Made by a program: the position numbers and the translations under genes | Notes under the pieces: generated by a model | Database searches by the model: none | Seen by the model: the letters and a program-made list of their open reading frames with translations, nothing else | Told to the model about the DNA's origin: nothing | Shown here: positions 1 to 5,785 of the stretch, piece after piece | How positions within the stretch are numbered: the first letter of the stretch is position 1 | Layout: the number at the start of each line of letters is the position of its first letter | From: Olsenella sp. | GTDB taxonomy: Bacteria; Actinomycetota; Coriobacteriia; Coriobacteriales; Atopobiaceae | NCBI GenBank assembly: GCA_015062715.1 | Contig: SUUD01000085.1 | Span: forward strand, 1 to 8,102 | DNA length: 8,102 nucleotides | Reading direction: 5' to 3'

Positions 1-183
1 CAGGGTGCCGTGGCCGGAAAGCTCGACCCACTCGGTCTCGTGGTACCCGCAGGTGTTGCAGGCCAGGTGCGGCGGGAACTCGATGGCGCCGCACTCCTTG
101 CACTTGCGGCCGTAGTACTTGCCCTCGGCGACACCGTCGTAGAACTTCTTGACGATGGGCTCCATATCCTTGAGAAGAGGCAT
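1..183 (-). CDS. Zn-ribbon/OB-fold (DUF35) protein, partial at C-terminus
   Basis: Only the first 61 residues are in the window; the reading frame is open to the left edge. The visible part has an N-terminal helix (about residues 8-20) and then a four-cysteine zinc ribbon, C28-x2-C31 and C42-x2-C45 (CKECG and CNTCG), followed by the start of what should be the OB-fold (from about residue 52). This is the layout of the DUF35 family, small partners that bind thiolase-like or HMG-CoA-synthase-like enzymes and help hold the acyl-CoA. The ATG at 183 is preceded by AGGAGA. The gene follows the thiolase stop by 27 bp on the same strand, so the two are surely co-transcribed and probably form one complex. 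The substrate cannot be told from this fragment. Zinc binding and partnership are inferred from the family and the gene order. Confidence 0.85.
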   Translation of the reverse strand, partial: MPLLKDMEPIVKKFYDGVAEGKYYGRKCKECGAIEFPPHLACNTCGYHETEWVELSGHGTL

Positions 184-210
184 GGTGGTCTCCTGTTCTG
201 CGCGTTGGCG

Positions 211-1494
211 CTACTCGTGCGTACGGATGATCTGGACGCGGATGTTCTGGCCGCCGCCAAAGCCGCGGAACAGCGTGGTGCGCGGGAGCTTCTTCATCTG
301 GGTCTCGCCAGCCTCGCCACGCATCTGCTTGACGGCCTCGACGATGTCGGCGATGCCGGAGGCGCCGTGCGCATGGCCAAAGTTGCAGCGGCCACCGTGG
401 GTGTTGATGGGCTTGTCGCCGTCATAGGCGAAGCGGCCGTCGATGGCGTACTGCCAGGCCTCGCCGCGCGGGACGTAGCCGACCTCCTCGGGCACCACGA
501 TGTCGCCGGCCATGAAGAAGTCGTTGATGAAGAGCAGGTCGACCTCGTCCGGGGAGACGCCGGTGAGCTCGTAGGCCTGCTGGGTGCCGCGGATGGTGCC
601 GGTCTTCTCGTTGGCCAGCGTGGCGCCCTCGTAGGCGGCGGAACCGGTGCCGAGGATGTCGATGATCTTGTGGTCGAGGCCACGGGCGACGGCCATCTCG
701 GTGGGCATGAGGACCATGGCGGCGGCGCCGTCGCACTTGGTCTCGAAGCCGGTGACGCGCAGGTACTGGGTGACCTTGGGGTTGAACATGGAGGTCAGGA
801 AGGCATCGGCGCCCTCGAGGCCCTGGGCGGCCGCGACCTGGTCGAAGTCGACATCGTAGAAGCCGAGCGGGTTCTTGACGGCGGCACGGCGCAGGCTCTT
901 GGCGACGCCGTTGAGGGCGTTGTCGATGTCGGTGTCGGAGAGGCCGTAGGTCCAGCGGTACTCGTTGATCCAGTTGTCGAACGAGATGCCAAAGGCGGAG
1001 TCCAGGGGACGGCCGTAGGCGCGGTCATAGACCATGGGGATGGAGGGGAGCATCTCCTCGAGGGGGAAGTCGCGGCGGAAGCTGCCGGGAGCGCCCACGA
1101 CGGGAAGGCTCGCGGCCAGGTCGACGGCACCGGAGAGGACGATGTCGAACTCGCCGGAGGCAATGGCCATGGCGGCCTCCTGCATGGCGACGTAGCCGGT
1201 GCAGCAGGCCTCGGAGTGGTGCACGGAGCCAATGCCGCGGACGCCGAACCAGTCGGCGACCTGCATGTTGGGCGTGAGGGAGTCGCCGATCATGAAGGGG
1301 TTGGCGGCGCCGTGATAGAAGTACTGGATGTCGCGGGGCTCAAGGCCGGCGTCGGCGATGGCCTCGAGGGCGGCATAGCCAAAGGCCTCTCCCTCGGACA
1401 TGCCCTTGGTCTCGGGATGGTCCTCGAAGTTGGTGAACGGGGTGCAGCCAACGCCCACGATGGACACGCTGCGTGCGTACTTGCCTACCTTCAT
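211..1494 (-). CDS. SCP2-like thiolase family protein
   Basis: A 427-residue thiolase-fold acyltransferase of the SCP2/non-decarboxylating type. The probable nucleophile is C97 in the SEACCTG motif (equivalent to CASG in classic thiolases), with a second cysteine next to it at C98. The catalytic-histidine loop is GHAHGASG (H374), preceded by NTHGG (364-368). Two usual acid/base cysteine positions are not cysteine: the C-terminal CxGGGQ motif reads GFGGGQ (411-416), and the loop that is HDCF in SCP2 thiolases reads NDFF (324-327). The enzyme may therefore not perform a standard acetoacetyl-CoA thiolase reaction. Thiolases with a DUF35 partner include acetoacetyl-CoA thiolases that feed HMG-CoA synthase and the acyltransferase PhlC of phloroglucinol metabolism; which applies here is unknown. 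The ATG at 1494 has AGGAGG six bases upstream. A zinc-ribbon partner follows, and a PucR-type regulator diverges from it. Family call is firm; reaction is not. Confidence 0.9.
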   Translation of the reverse strand: MKVGKYARSVSIVGVGCTPFTNFEDHPETKGMSEGEAFGYAALEAIADAGLEPRDIQYFYHGAANPFMIGDSLTPNMQVADWFGVRGIGSVHHSEACCTGYVAMQEAAMAIASGEFDIVLSGAVDLAASLPVVGAPGSFRRDFPLEEMLPSIPMVYDRAYGRPLDSAFGISFDNWINEYRWTYGLSDTDIDNALNGVAKSLRRAAVKNPLGFYDVDFDQVAAAQGLEGADAFLTSMFNPKVTQYLRVTGFETKCDGAAAMVLMPTEMAVARGLDHKIIDILGTGSAAYEGATLANEKTGTIRGTQQAYELTGVSPDEVDLLFINDFFMAGDIVVPEEVGYVPRGEAWQYAIDGRFAYDGDKPINTHGGRCNFGHAHGASGIADIVEAVKQMRGEAGETQMKKLPRTTLFRGFGGGQNIRVQIIRTHE

Positions 1495-1664
1495 TGCTTC
1501 CTCCTTTGTGCGTCAGACTGAAAACGCTAGTCTCATAATGGCCGGATGAAAGCCGCGTATCGAGGTTTCGTCGCCCGATAAAAGCGATATATTTGAGTTG
1601 CTTCTTTGTGCGTCCACACAACGTGACAAAAGCCAGCTGAAAAACCGCTGGCAGGAGGTTTGAA
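1495..1664. promoter_or_regulatory. Divergent thiolase/regulator promoter region
   Basis: This 170-bp gap serves both the leftward thiolase and the rightward regulator. TTTGTGCGTC occurs at 1505-1514 and again at 1605-1614, exactly 100 bp apart on the same strand; the match extends imperfectly to CTYCTTTGTGCGTC. The right copy begins within a palindrome, TTGTG-N6-CACAA (1606-1621). The left copy abuts the thiolase ribosome site (CCTCCT on this strand, 1500-1505). A -10-like TATATT at 1588-1593 could drive the regulator, which would put the palindrome just after the transcript start; no good -35 is visible. A weaker inverted repeat, AGACT-N9-AGTCT (1515-1533), lies in the thiolase leader. The region is AT-richer than the flanking genes. 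A role as binding sites for the adjacent regulator is inference. Confidence 0.5.
1632..1652 (+). promoter_or_regulatory. Leader hairpin before regulator ribosome site
   Basis: GCCAGC (1632-1637) and GCTGGC (1647-1652) form a perfect 6-bp stem with a 9-base A-rich loop. The stem ends directly against the ribosome-binding site AGGAGGT (1653-1659) of the PucR-type regulator. It has no T-tract, so it is not a normal intrinsic terminator. It could modulate ribosome access or be a protein-binding palindrome; neither is shown. Confidence 0.35.
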
Positions 1665-3284
1665 ATGAGGCTCCTCGACCTGATATCGCGCCTCCCCGAA
1701 GGTTCCGTCGACAAGCTCGTCGTTCCGGACCACGAGTGCGACATCCATGACATCGCGTTTCTCACCAAGGAGGTCGCGGCAAGCCCCCAGGCCAACGTCC
1801 TCTACTTCTCGGACGGCAGCTTCATGCCGAGCGACGTTCCCGACTCGTGCCAGCTCAGCTGCGTCGTCGCCGGTGGGACGCGGGTGCCCGCGACCTTGTC
1901 CGCCAAGCCCAACGTCAACCTGGTGCTGCTGCGCAGAGACGCGAACCCCTTCGCGTGCTACAACGCCATCCAGGCGGTCTTTGTGGAGGACCAGCGCCTG
2001 ACGTCGATCCTCAGGAGGCTCCTCGACGCGCACTTCTCGAACCGCGGCCTCCAGATCATCATCGACGAGGCGTCCAGCGCGCTGGGCCTGCCCATTGTGG
2101 TGGTCGACCCCACGTACCGCTACATCGCCTACCAGCTGGGCGACCTCTCCGACGACAACTCGCAGCTCGCCCGCGTCATGGAGGCCGAGATCGCCAACGA
2201 GACGGTCCTCGAGAGCGCCATCGACTACATCCGCGACAAGGGCATCGACTCCGAGATCGCCCACAGCCGGGCGCCGTTCGTGCGCTACAACGACCTGCTT
2301 GGCTGCAACACCATGACCTCTGCCGTCATGGTCCAGGGCGTGTGCGTCGCCCACGTCATGATGATGGAGCGCAACCGTGAGTTCACCTCGCTCGACCTCG
2401 AGGTCTTCTCGCGCTTGGCCGGCTTTGTCGCCCAGGAGATGCAGAAGTCCGAGGTGTGGGGCCCCACGAGCGGAGAGATGGGGTCGTTCTTCCTCGTGAA
2501 CCTCATCACGGACCGCTCGCCCAGCGAGGCCGTCACCCGCAGGCGCATGAAGGCCCTCAACTTCCACCCCAAGGGCACGTTCTATCTGGTCTGCCTCCAT
2601 GGCGCGGGCGAGGGCCTCACGCAGCTGCAGGCCGAGCACGTGGCCGGACAGCTGCGCCCCGTCCTGCACCACGCCCTCTACACGCGCTACCACCAGCAGC
2701 TCGTGCTGCTGCTCTCGCGCGACTACACCGACCACCTCTCGGAGGCGGCCGAGAAGAAGCTGCTCGAGATCTCGACGCTCAATGGGCTGACCGTGGGCGT
2801 GTCGAACCCCTTCACGTCAATCATCGAGACCGGGGCTGCCTACGACCAGGCCCGCGCCGCCATCCGCCTGGGCGAGGACATGTCGAAGGTCTTCGACGAC
2901 CACGGCATCTTCCACTTCAGCGACCTCTCGTACGCCCGGTTGTTCGAGGTGGCAGGCAGACGCGTCGACCTGGTCAGCCTGTGCCACCCGGCGCTCCTCA
3001 AGCTCATCGCCCACGACGAGAAGAAGGGCAGCGAGCTGGCCGAGACGCTCTTCTGCTACCTGCAGACGGGCTGCTCCACGCCCAAGGCGGCCAAGATGCT
3101 GAACGTCCACAAGAACACCCTGCTCTATCGCATCGGGAAGATAGGCGAGATGCTCGGACTCGACCTCTCGAGCGGAGAGGACCAGTTCATCCTGCAGGTC
3201 GGGTTCCGCATCCTGATGGGCGCGCGGCTGTTCACCCCGCGAATCACCTACGACCGCGCCGAGCTGCGTGCCAACGGCTCGTGA
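1665..3284 (+). CDS. PucR/CdaR-type transcriptional regulator
   Basis: A 539-residue regulator. The N-terminal ~110 residues resemble the sensory front end of PucR-like proteins. About residues 115-265 look like a GAF-type ligand-binding domain (it begins near the helix RLTSILRRLLDAHF and ends near FVAQEMQKSEV). A middle region (~275-400) corresponds to the GGDEF-like spacer common in CdaR regulators. A C-terminal PucR helix-turn-helix follows, with the recognition part at 471-497 (STPKAAKMLNVHKNTLLYRI) after the usual AETLFCYLQTG helix. The ATG at 1665 is fixed by AGGAGGT at 1653-1659. No membrane segment or signal peptide is seen, so it acts in the cytoplasm. It diverges from the thiolase operon and is its likely regulator, probably an activator responding to a pathway substrate, by analogy with PucR and CdaR. 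The inducer is unknown. Confidence 0.9.
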   Translation: MRLLDLISRLPEGSVDKLVVPDHECDIHDIAFLTKEVAASPQANVLYFSDGSFMPSDVPDSCQLSCVVAGGTRVPATLSAKPNVNLVLLRRDANPFACYNAIQAVFVEDQRLTSILRRLLDAHFSNRGLQIIIDEASSALGLPIVVVDPTYRYIAYQLGDLSDDNSQLARVMEAEIANETVLESAIDYIRDKGIDSEIAHSRAPFVRYNDLLGCNTMTSAVMVQGVCVAHVMMMERNREFTSLDLEVFSRLAGFVAQEMQKSEVWGPTSGEMGSFFLVNLITDRSPSEAVTRRRMKALNFHPKGTFYLVCLHGAGEGLTQLQAEHVAGQLRPVLHHALYTRYHQQLVLLLSRDYTDHLSEAAEKKLLEISTLNGLTVGVSNPFTSIIETGAAYDQARAAIRLGEDMSKVFDDHGIFHFSDLSYARLFEVAGRRVDLVSLCHPALLKLIAHDEKKGSELAETLFCYLQTGCSTPKAAKMLNVHKNTLLYRIGKIGEMLGLDLSSGEDQFILQVGFRILMGARLFTPRITYDRAELRANGS

Positions 3285-3301
3285 CACACCGGCGCCACGA
3301 G
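3278..3301. terminator. Possible weak bidirectional terminator
   Basis: CTCGTG (3278-3283) pairs with CACGAG (3296-3301) around a 12-base loop, overlapping the regulator's TGA stop. It sits in the 24-bp gap between the convergent regulator and pyrE genes, where a shared terminator would be expected. There is no T-run on either side, so this is a weak candidate only. Confidence 0.25.
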
Positions 3302-3308
3302 GGATTGG

Positions 3309-3971
3309 CTACCTCACGCCGTACTGCTCGTAGTAGGCGTCGATGGCGGCCTTGAGCTCGGGAGTGATGACGGTGCCCTCGAGCTTCTCGACCACCTCGG
3401 CCATGCTCACGATGGATGCCACGGGGAACCCGTACTTGTCCTGGATCTCCTCCTGGGCGGTCTTGACGCCGCCCTTTCCGACCTCCATGCGGTTGAGCGA
3501 GACCATGAGGCCCACGACCTCGACGTCCGCGGCCGCCTTGAGCTTGGGGTAGGTCTCGTCGATGGACTTGCCGCTGGTGGTGACGTCCTCGACGATGATC
3601 ACGCGGTCGCCGTCGTGCAGGTCCGCGCCCAGCAGGTTGCCCTTGTCGGCGCCGTGGTCCTTGGCCTCCTTGCGGTCCGCGCAGTAGCGGGCCTGCTTGC
3701 CGTAGAGCTCGGAGAGGCCCATGCAGGTGACCACCGACAGGGGGATGCCCTTGTACGCCGGCCCAAAGACCACGTCGAAGTCGAGGCCAAAGGCGTCGTT
3801 GATGGCCTGCGCATAGGCGAGGCCCAGCTGGTGCAGCTGTTCGCCCGTCACGTAGGCACCCGCGTTCATGAAGAAGGGGCTCTTGCGGCCGCTCTTGAGG
3901 GTGAAGTCGCCGAACTTGAGGACGTCGCTGGCGACCATGAACTCGATGAACTCCTGCTTGTACTGCTCCAT
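3309..3971 (-). CDS. pyrE: Orotate phosphoribosyltransferase
   Basis: Joins orotate and PRPP to give orotidine 5'-monophosphate and pyrophosphate, the fifth step of de novo pyrimidine synthesis, in the cytoplasm. The 220-residue length fits the family. The PRPP-binding signature VIIVEDVTTSGKS is at 124-136 with the acidic pair E128-D129. The catalytic flexible loop RKEAKDHG is at 100-107, and the substrate-side motifs LKSGRKSPFF (25-34) and GPAYKGIPL (70-78) are intact. The frame is open a further 84 codons upstream, but that stretch is arginine/proline-rich without family similarity. The ATG at 3971 follows AGGAAGGGGAG and starts at the normal point for PyrE, so the short start is chosen. 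It stands alone here: no other pyr gene is next to it, and it is convergent with the PucR-type gene. Confidence is high. Confidence 0.97.
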   Translation of the reverse strand: MEQYKQEFIEFMVASDVLKFGDFTLKSGRKSPFFMNAGAYVTGEQLHQLGLAYAQAINDAFGLDFDVVFGPAYKGIPLSVVTCMGLSELYGKQARYCADRKEAKDHGADKGNLLGADLHDGDRVIIVEDVTTSGKSIDETYPKLKAAADVEVVGLMVSLNRMEVGKGGVKTAQEEIQDKYGFPVASIVSMAEVVEKLEGTVITPELKAAIDAYYEQYGVR

Positions 3972-3997
3972 GGGGCTCCCCTTCCTAGGTGGCGTGT

Positions 3998-4019
3998 CCC
4001 CTGATTCTAGCGTGAGGGG
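3998..4019 (-). promoter_or_regulatory. Candidate pyrE promoter -10 inside an inverted repeat
   Basis: On the minus strand TAGAAT (4009 to 4004) matches five of six bases of a -10 box and lies 32 bases before the pyrE ATG. It is enclosed by CCCCT (3998-4002) and AGGGG (4015-4019), an inverted repeat with a 12-base spacer. No convincing -35 is visible. No PyrR-type attenuator hairpin with a T-tract is seen in the short leader. Confidence 0.35.
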
Positions 4020-4035
4020 CGGCCGGTCGCGGGCC

Positions 4036-4125
4036 TCAGCCTGCAGGCACGAAGCCACCGAGGTTGGCCTTATGCTCCCCGTGTCGCGCGCCCTCGAAGT
4101 TGGGGAGGCCGATGGAGCGAACCTT
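4036..4125 (-). pseudogene. Possible aldo/keto reductase remnant
   Basis: Just past the flavodoxin stop, in a different frame, 29 codons run to a TGA at 4038-4036. The first eleven encode KVRSIGLPNFE, close to the conserved GK(V/I)RxIG(V/L)SNF segment found about mid-protein in aldo/keto reductases, with P in place of S. Eleven of the first twelve codons end in G or C, as in real genes of this window. The following 18 residues (to VPAG) are not recognised. There is no start codon or ribosome site and no room for the rest of a ~280-330-residue enzyme, so if real it is a deletion relic. Aldo/keto reductase genes often accompany flavodoxin and CMD-family genes, which makes a relic here plausible. 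The match is short and could be chance. Confidence 0.35.
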
Positions 4126-4636
4126 ATGCGTGCTGCTTGGCCCAGGCGGCGACGCGGCTCTGGGACTGGGCGGCCTGGCTGCCGATCACGGAGAGGCCGG
4201 GATCGACCGTGGCTCCGGGGCACGCCTTGACGATGTCGCGCTCGCTGTGGCCCAGGCCCGAGCCCTCGTTGGTGCAGAAGGGCACGATGCGCTTGCCGGC
4301 GAGGTCAAAGCTCTCGAGGAAGGTGAAGACGCACATGGGGCAGGTCCCCCACCAGTTGGGGTAGCCCAGGAAGATGGTGTCGTAGGCGTCCAGGCTCTGG
4401 GGCAGGGCCTTGAGCTCGGGGCGGGCCTTGGCGCGCAGCTCCTCCTTGGCCTCCTCGATGCAGGTCATGTAGCTGGCGTCATAGGTGCGAACCGTCTCGA
4501 GCTCGAAGAGGTCGCCGCCCACCGCCTGCTGGACGAACTCAGCCACGCGCTCGGTGTTGCCCTTCTCGATGACCTTGATGTCGCCAGCCCAGTAGTTCTC
4601 GCCCTTGCGCGAGTAGTACACGATGAGGTTTGCCAT
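4124..4636 (-). CDS. Flavodoxin family protein
   Basis: A 170-residue FMN-binding flavodoxin-like protein (flavodoxin_4 type). It begins with the strand and phosphate loop ANLIVYYSRKGEN (2-14), and GNTERVAEFV (26-35) continues the FMN-phosphate site. DTIFLGYPNWWGTCP (86-100) is the typical flavin-contacting loop after the third strand, and IVPFCTNEGSGLGHS (117-131) is the second flavin loop. No signal peptide or membrane segment, so it is cytoplasmic. The frame extends upstream to 4807, but that part overlaps the TetR gene and the operators; the ATG at 4636, with AGGAGG eight bases upstream, is the true start. It is divergent from a TetR-type gene, with two palindromic operators between them, so it is probably repressed by that regulator. 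A role in redox or quinone stress is inferred; the electron partner is unknown. Confidence 0.92.
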   Translation of the reverse strand: MANLIVYYSRKGENYWAGDIKVIEKGNTERVAEFVQQAVGGDLFELETVRTYDASYMTCIEEAKEELRAKARPELKALPQSLDAYDTIFLGYPNWWGTCPMCVFTFLESFDLAGKRIVPFCTNEGSGLGHSERDIVKACPGATVDPGLSVIGSQAAQSQSRVAAWAKQHA

Positions 4637-4654
4637 GCTGTGTCCTCCTTTTAG

Positions 4655-4669
4655 GTGACAATGTGTCGC
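4655..4669. promoter_or_regulatory. TetR-type operator, copy 1
   Basis: GTGACA-ATG-TGTCGC is a 15-bp near-palindrome with one half-site mismatch. Together with copy 2 it defines a consensus GYGACA-N3-TGTCGC. It lies just after the predicted flavodoxin transcript start and 18 bp before the flavodoxin start codon, so binding would block elongation or initiation toward flavodoxin. Confidence 0.75.
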
Positions 4670-4677
4670 TAATGCGG

Positions 4678-4707
4678 ATATTAAGCGACATAGTGTCGCG
4701 AATGCAA
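4678..4707 (-). promoter_or_regulatory. Candidate flavodoxin promoter
   Basis: On the minus strand TTGCAT (4707 to 4702) and TAATAT (4683 to 4678) are spaced by 18 bases, a fair sigma-70-type pair. Operator copy 2 (4685-4699) fills the spacer. Expected transcript start is near 4671, giving a leader of about 35 bases with AGGAGG. Confidence 0.45.
4685..4699. promoter_or_regulatory. TetR-type operator, copy 2
   Basis: GCGACA-TAG-TGTCGC is a perfect 6-3-6 palindrome. Its centre is 30 bp from that of copy 1, about three DNA turns, so two dimers could bind the same face. It lies within the spacer of the predicted flavodoxin promoter and over the -35 position of the regulator's own promoter, so one bound repressor could shut both. 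Confidence 0.8.
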
Positions 4708-4713
4708 GCGATT

Positions 4714-4722
4714 TGCTAGACT
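4714..4722 (+). promoter_or_regulatory. Candidate TetR gene promoter (extended -10)
   Basis: TGC-TAGACT is an extended -10 element (TGn plus four of six consensus bases). The hexamer 17 bases upstream is TGTCGC, half of operator copy 2, a poor -35. Transcription would start near 4729, about 17 bases before the ATG at 4746. This argues against the alternative TTG start at 4713, which would lie inside the promoter. Confidence 0.45.
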
Positions 4723-4745
4723 TCATGCCAAGAAATGGAGGAGCC

Positions 4746-5384
4746 ATGACGGAATACATCCGGGCGCGCTCGCCCGAGCACAAGCAGGAGCGCATGGACG
4801 CCATCATGGCGGCCGCAGACGGCCTGTTCCACGAGATGCCCTACCACAAGATCACGATGGGCCTCATCGCCGAGCGCCTGGGTTGGTCGCGGGCGGGCCT
4901 GTACAAGTACGCTGCCACGCAGGAGGAGATCTTCCTCGCCCTGCATGCCCGCGAGAACCGCGCGTGGATCGGGGGCCTGACGGCTGCGCTGGCAGAGGCG
5001 CCCCTGGATGATGCGGACTTCTCGCGCACCTGGGCGCACGTCACGGACGAGCACGCGACGTTCCTGCGCTACCAGGACATCCTCTTTGAGGTCATCGAGT
5101 CCAACGTCACGCTCGAGCGTCTCACGGAGTTCAAGCGCGACTTTGCCGAGATGGTCGTTCCCGTCCGCGATCTGCTCGCCCGCCAGTGCAGCATCGACGA
5201 GGACGCCGCCATCGACCTCTACCTTCGTCTGCTCTTCCAAGCGCCCAAGCTGTGGTCGCACTTCCACTGTCCCGAGCTCACGAGAGAGGCCATGAGGCTC
5301 GCGGGACTTCCCCCAACCACCGGCACGTTCGAGGACTCCTACGCGGACTTCGTCGGGATGTGCCTGGCATACGCGCGCACGTAA
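4746..5384 (+). CDS. TetR/AcrR family transcriptional regulator
   Basis: A 212-residue one-domain repressor. The N-terminal DNA-binding domain spans about residues 14-60, with the helix-turn-helix ITMGLIAERLGWSRAGLYKY (36-55), a textbook TetR signature (I-A-x-x-L-G-x-S-x-x-x-L-Y-x-Y). The remaining ~150 residues form the variable all-helical ligand and dimer domain and give no clue to the ligand. An in-frame TTG at 4713 would add 11 residues, but GGAGGA at 4737-4742 sets the ATG at 4746. The adjacent gap holds two palindromes of the size TetR dimers bind, so autorepression and repression of the divergent flavodoxin are likely. It is co-transcribed with the CMD-family gene 19 bp downstream. 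Family call is certain; the signal, perhaps a quinone or other electrophile given the neighbours, is a guess. Confidence 0.95.
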   Translation: MTEYIRARSPEHKQERMDAIMAAADGLFHEMPYHKITMGLIAERLGWSRAGLYKYAATQEEIFLALHARENRAWIGGLTAALAEAPLDDADFSRTWAHVTDEHATFLRYQDILFEVIESNVTLERLTEFKRDFAEMVVPVRDLLARQCSIDEDAAIDLYLRLLFQAPKLWSHFHCPELTREAMRLAGLPPTTGTFEDSYADFVGMCLAYART

Positions 5385-5403
5385 TCTTCGAGAGGAGAAG
5401 GCA

Positions 5404-5751
5404 ATGGCAGAGATGATCGTACAGACCGCAGGTCGCAACGCCCTTGGCGAGTTCGCCCCCGAGTTCGCCCACTTCAACGATGACGTCCTGTTCGGCGAGA
5501 ACTGGAACAACCAGGACATCGACGTCAAGACCCGCTGCATCATCACCGTGGTCGCCCTCATGGCGCAGGGCATCACCGACAGCTCGCTCGTCTATCACCT
5601 GCAGAACGCGAAGGCCCACGGCGTCACCCGCGCCGAGATCGCGGCCATCGTGACCCACGTCGCCTTCTACGCCGGCTGGCCCAAGGCCTGGGCCGTCTTC
5701 AACCTTGCCAAGGAGGTATGGGCCGACGAGACCTGCGGCCAGCCGAGCTAG
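5404..5751 (+). CDS. Carboxymuconolactone decarboxylase (CMD/AhpD-like) family protein
   Basis: A 115-residue single CMD domain, the usual size for this family. Conserved parts are the R44-C45 helix start (KTRCIITVVALMAQG, 42-56), H65 in LVYHLQNAKAHGVT (62-75), the AEIAAIVTHVAFYAG segment (77-91) with E78 and H85, and GWP (91-93) before the last helix. The CxxC pair of true AhpD peroxidase partners is absent; the cysteines are C45 and C111 only, so thiol-peroxidase activity is not supported. Stand-alone proteins of this type are often annotated gamma-carboxymuconolactone decarboxylase, but no beta-ketoadipate pathway gene is nearby. The context is a TetR/flavodoxin redox module, where such proteins are frequent and poorly understood. 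The start follows GAGAGGAGAAGG; the gene is the second of the TetR operon and shares its control. Confidence 0.9.
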   Translation: MAEMIVQTAGRNALGEFAPEFAHFNDDVLFGENWNNQDIDVKTRCIITVVALMAQGITDSSLVYHLQNAKAHGVTRAEIAAIVTHVAFYAGWPKAWAVFNLAKEVWADETCGQPS

Positions 5752-5785
5752 GCAGCCAAGGACATGGTGCACATCGGGCCCGTTC

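Noticed and set aside
10..1521. Long open frame (503 codons) on the plus strand opposite the thiolase
   Set aside because: It is a GC-bias shadow: the valine/glycine/alanine/aspartate-rich product matches no family, while the minus strand has complete thiolase motifs, a ribosome site and a DUF35 partner.
1533..2735. Open frame of 400 codons on the minus strand opposite the PucR-type gene
   Set aside because: Low-complexity product without family motifs, antisense to a gene with clear PucR domains. It also runs through the divergent promoter region.
4039..4048. Perfect palindrome GCCTGCAGGC
   Set aside because: Short, isolated and at the end of the possible pseudogene; no partner copy or promoter nearby.
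3972..4223. N-terminal extension of pyrE by 84 residues
   Set aside because: Arginine/proline-rich, unlike any OPRTase, overlaps the flavodoxin 3' end, and lies upstream of a good ribosome site at the normal PyrE start.
4637..4807. N-terminal extension of flavodoxin by 57 residues
   Set aside because: It overlaps the TetR start and the operators, and flavodoxins begin at the first beta strand, which is at the ATG at 4636.
5752..5785. Terminator between convergent CMD and permease genes
   Set aside because: The 34-bp gap contains only GTGCAC and CGGGCCCG palindromes, without a usable stem-loop or T-run.
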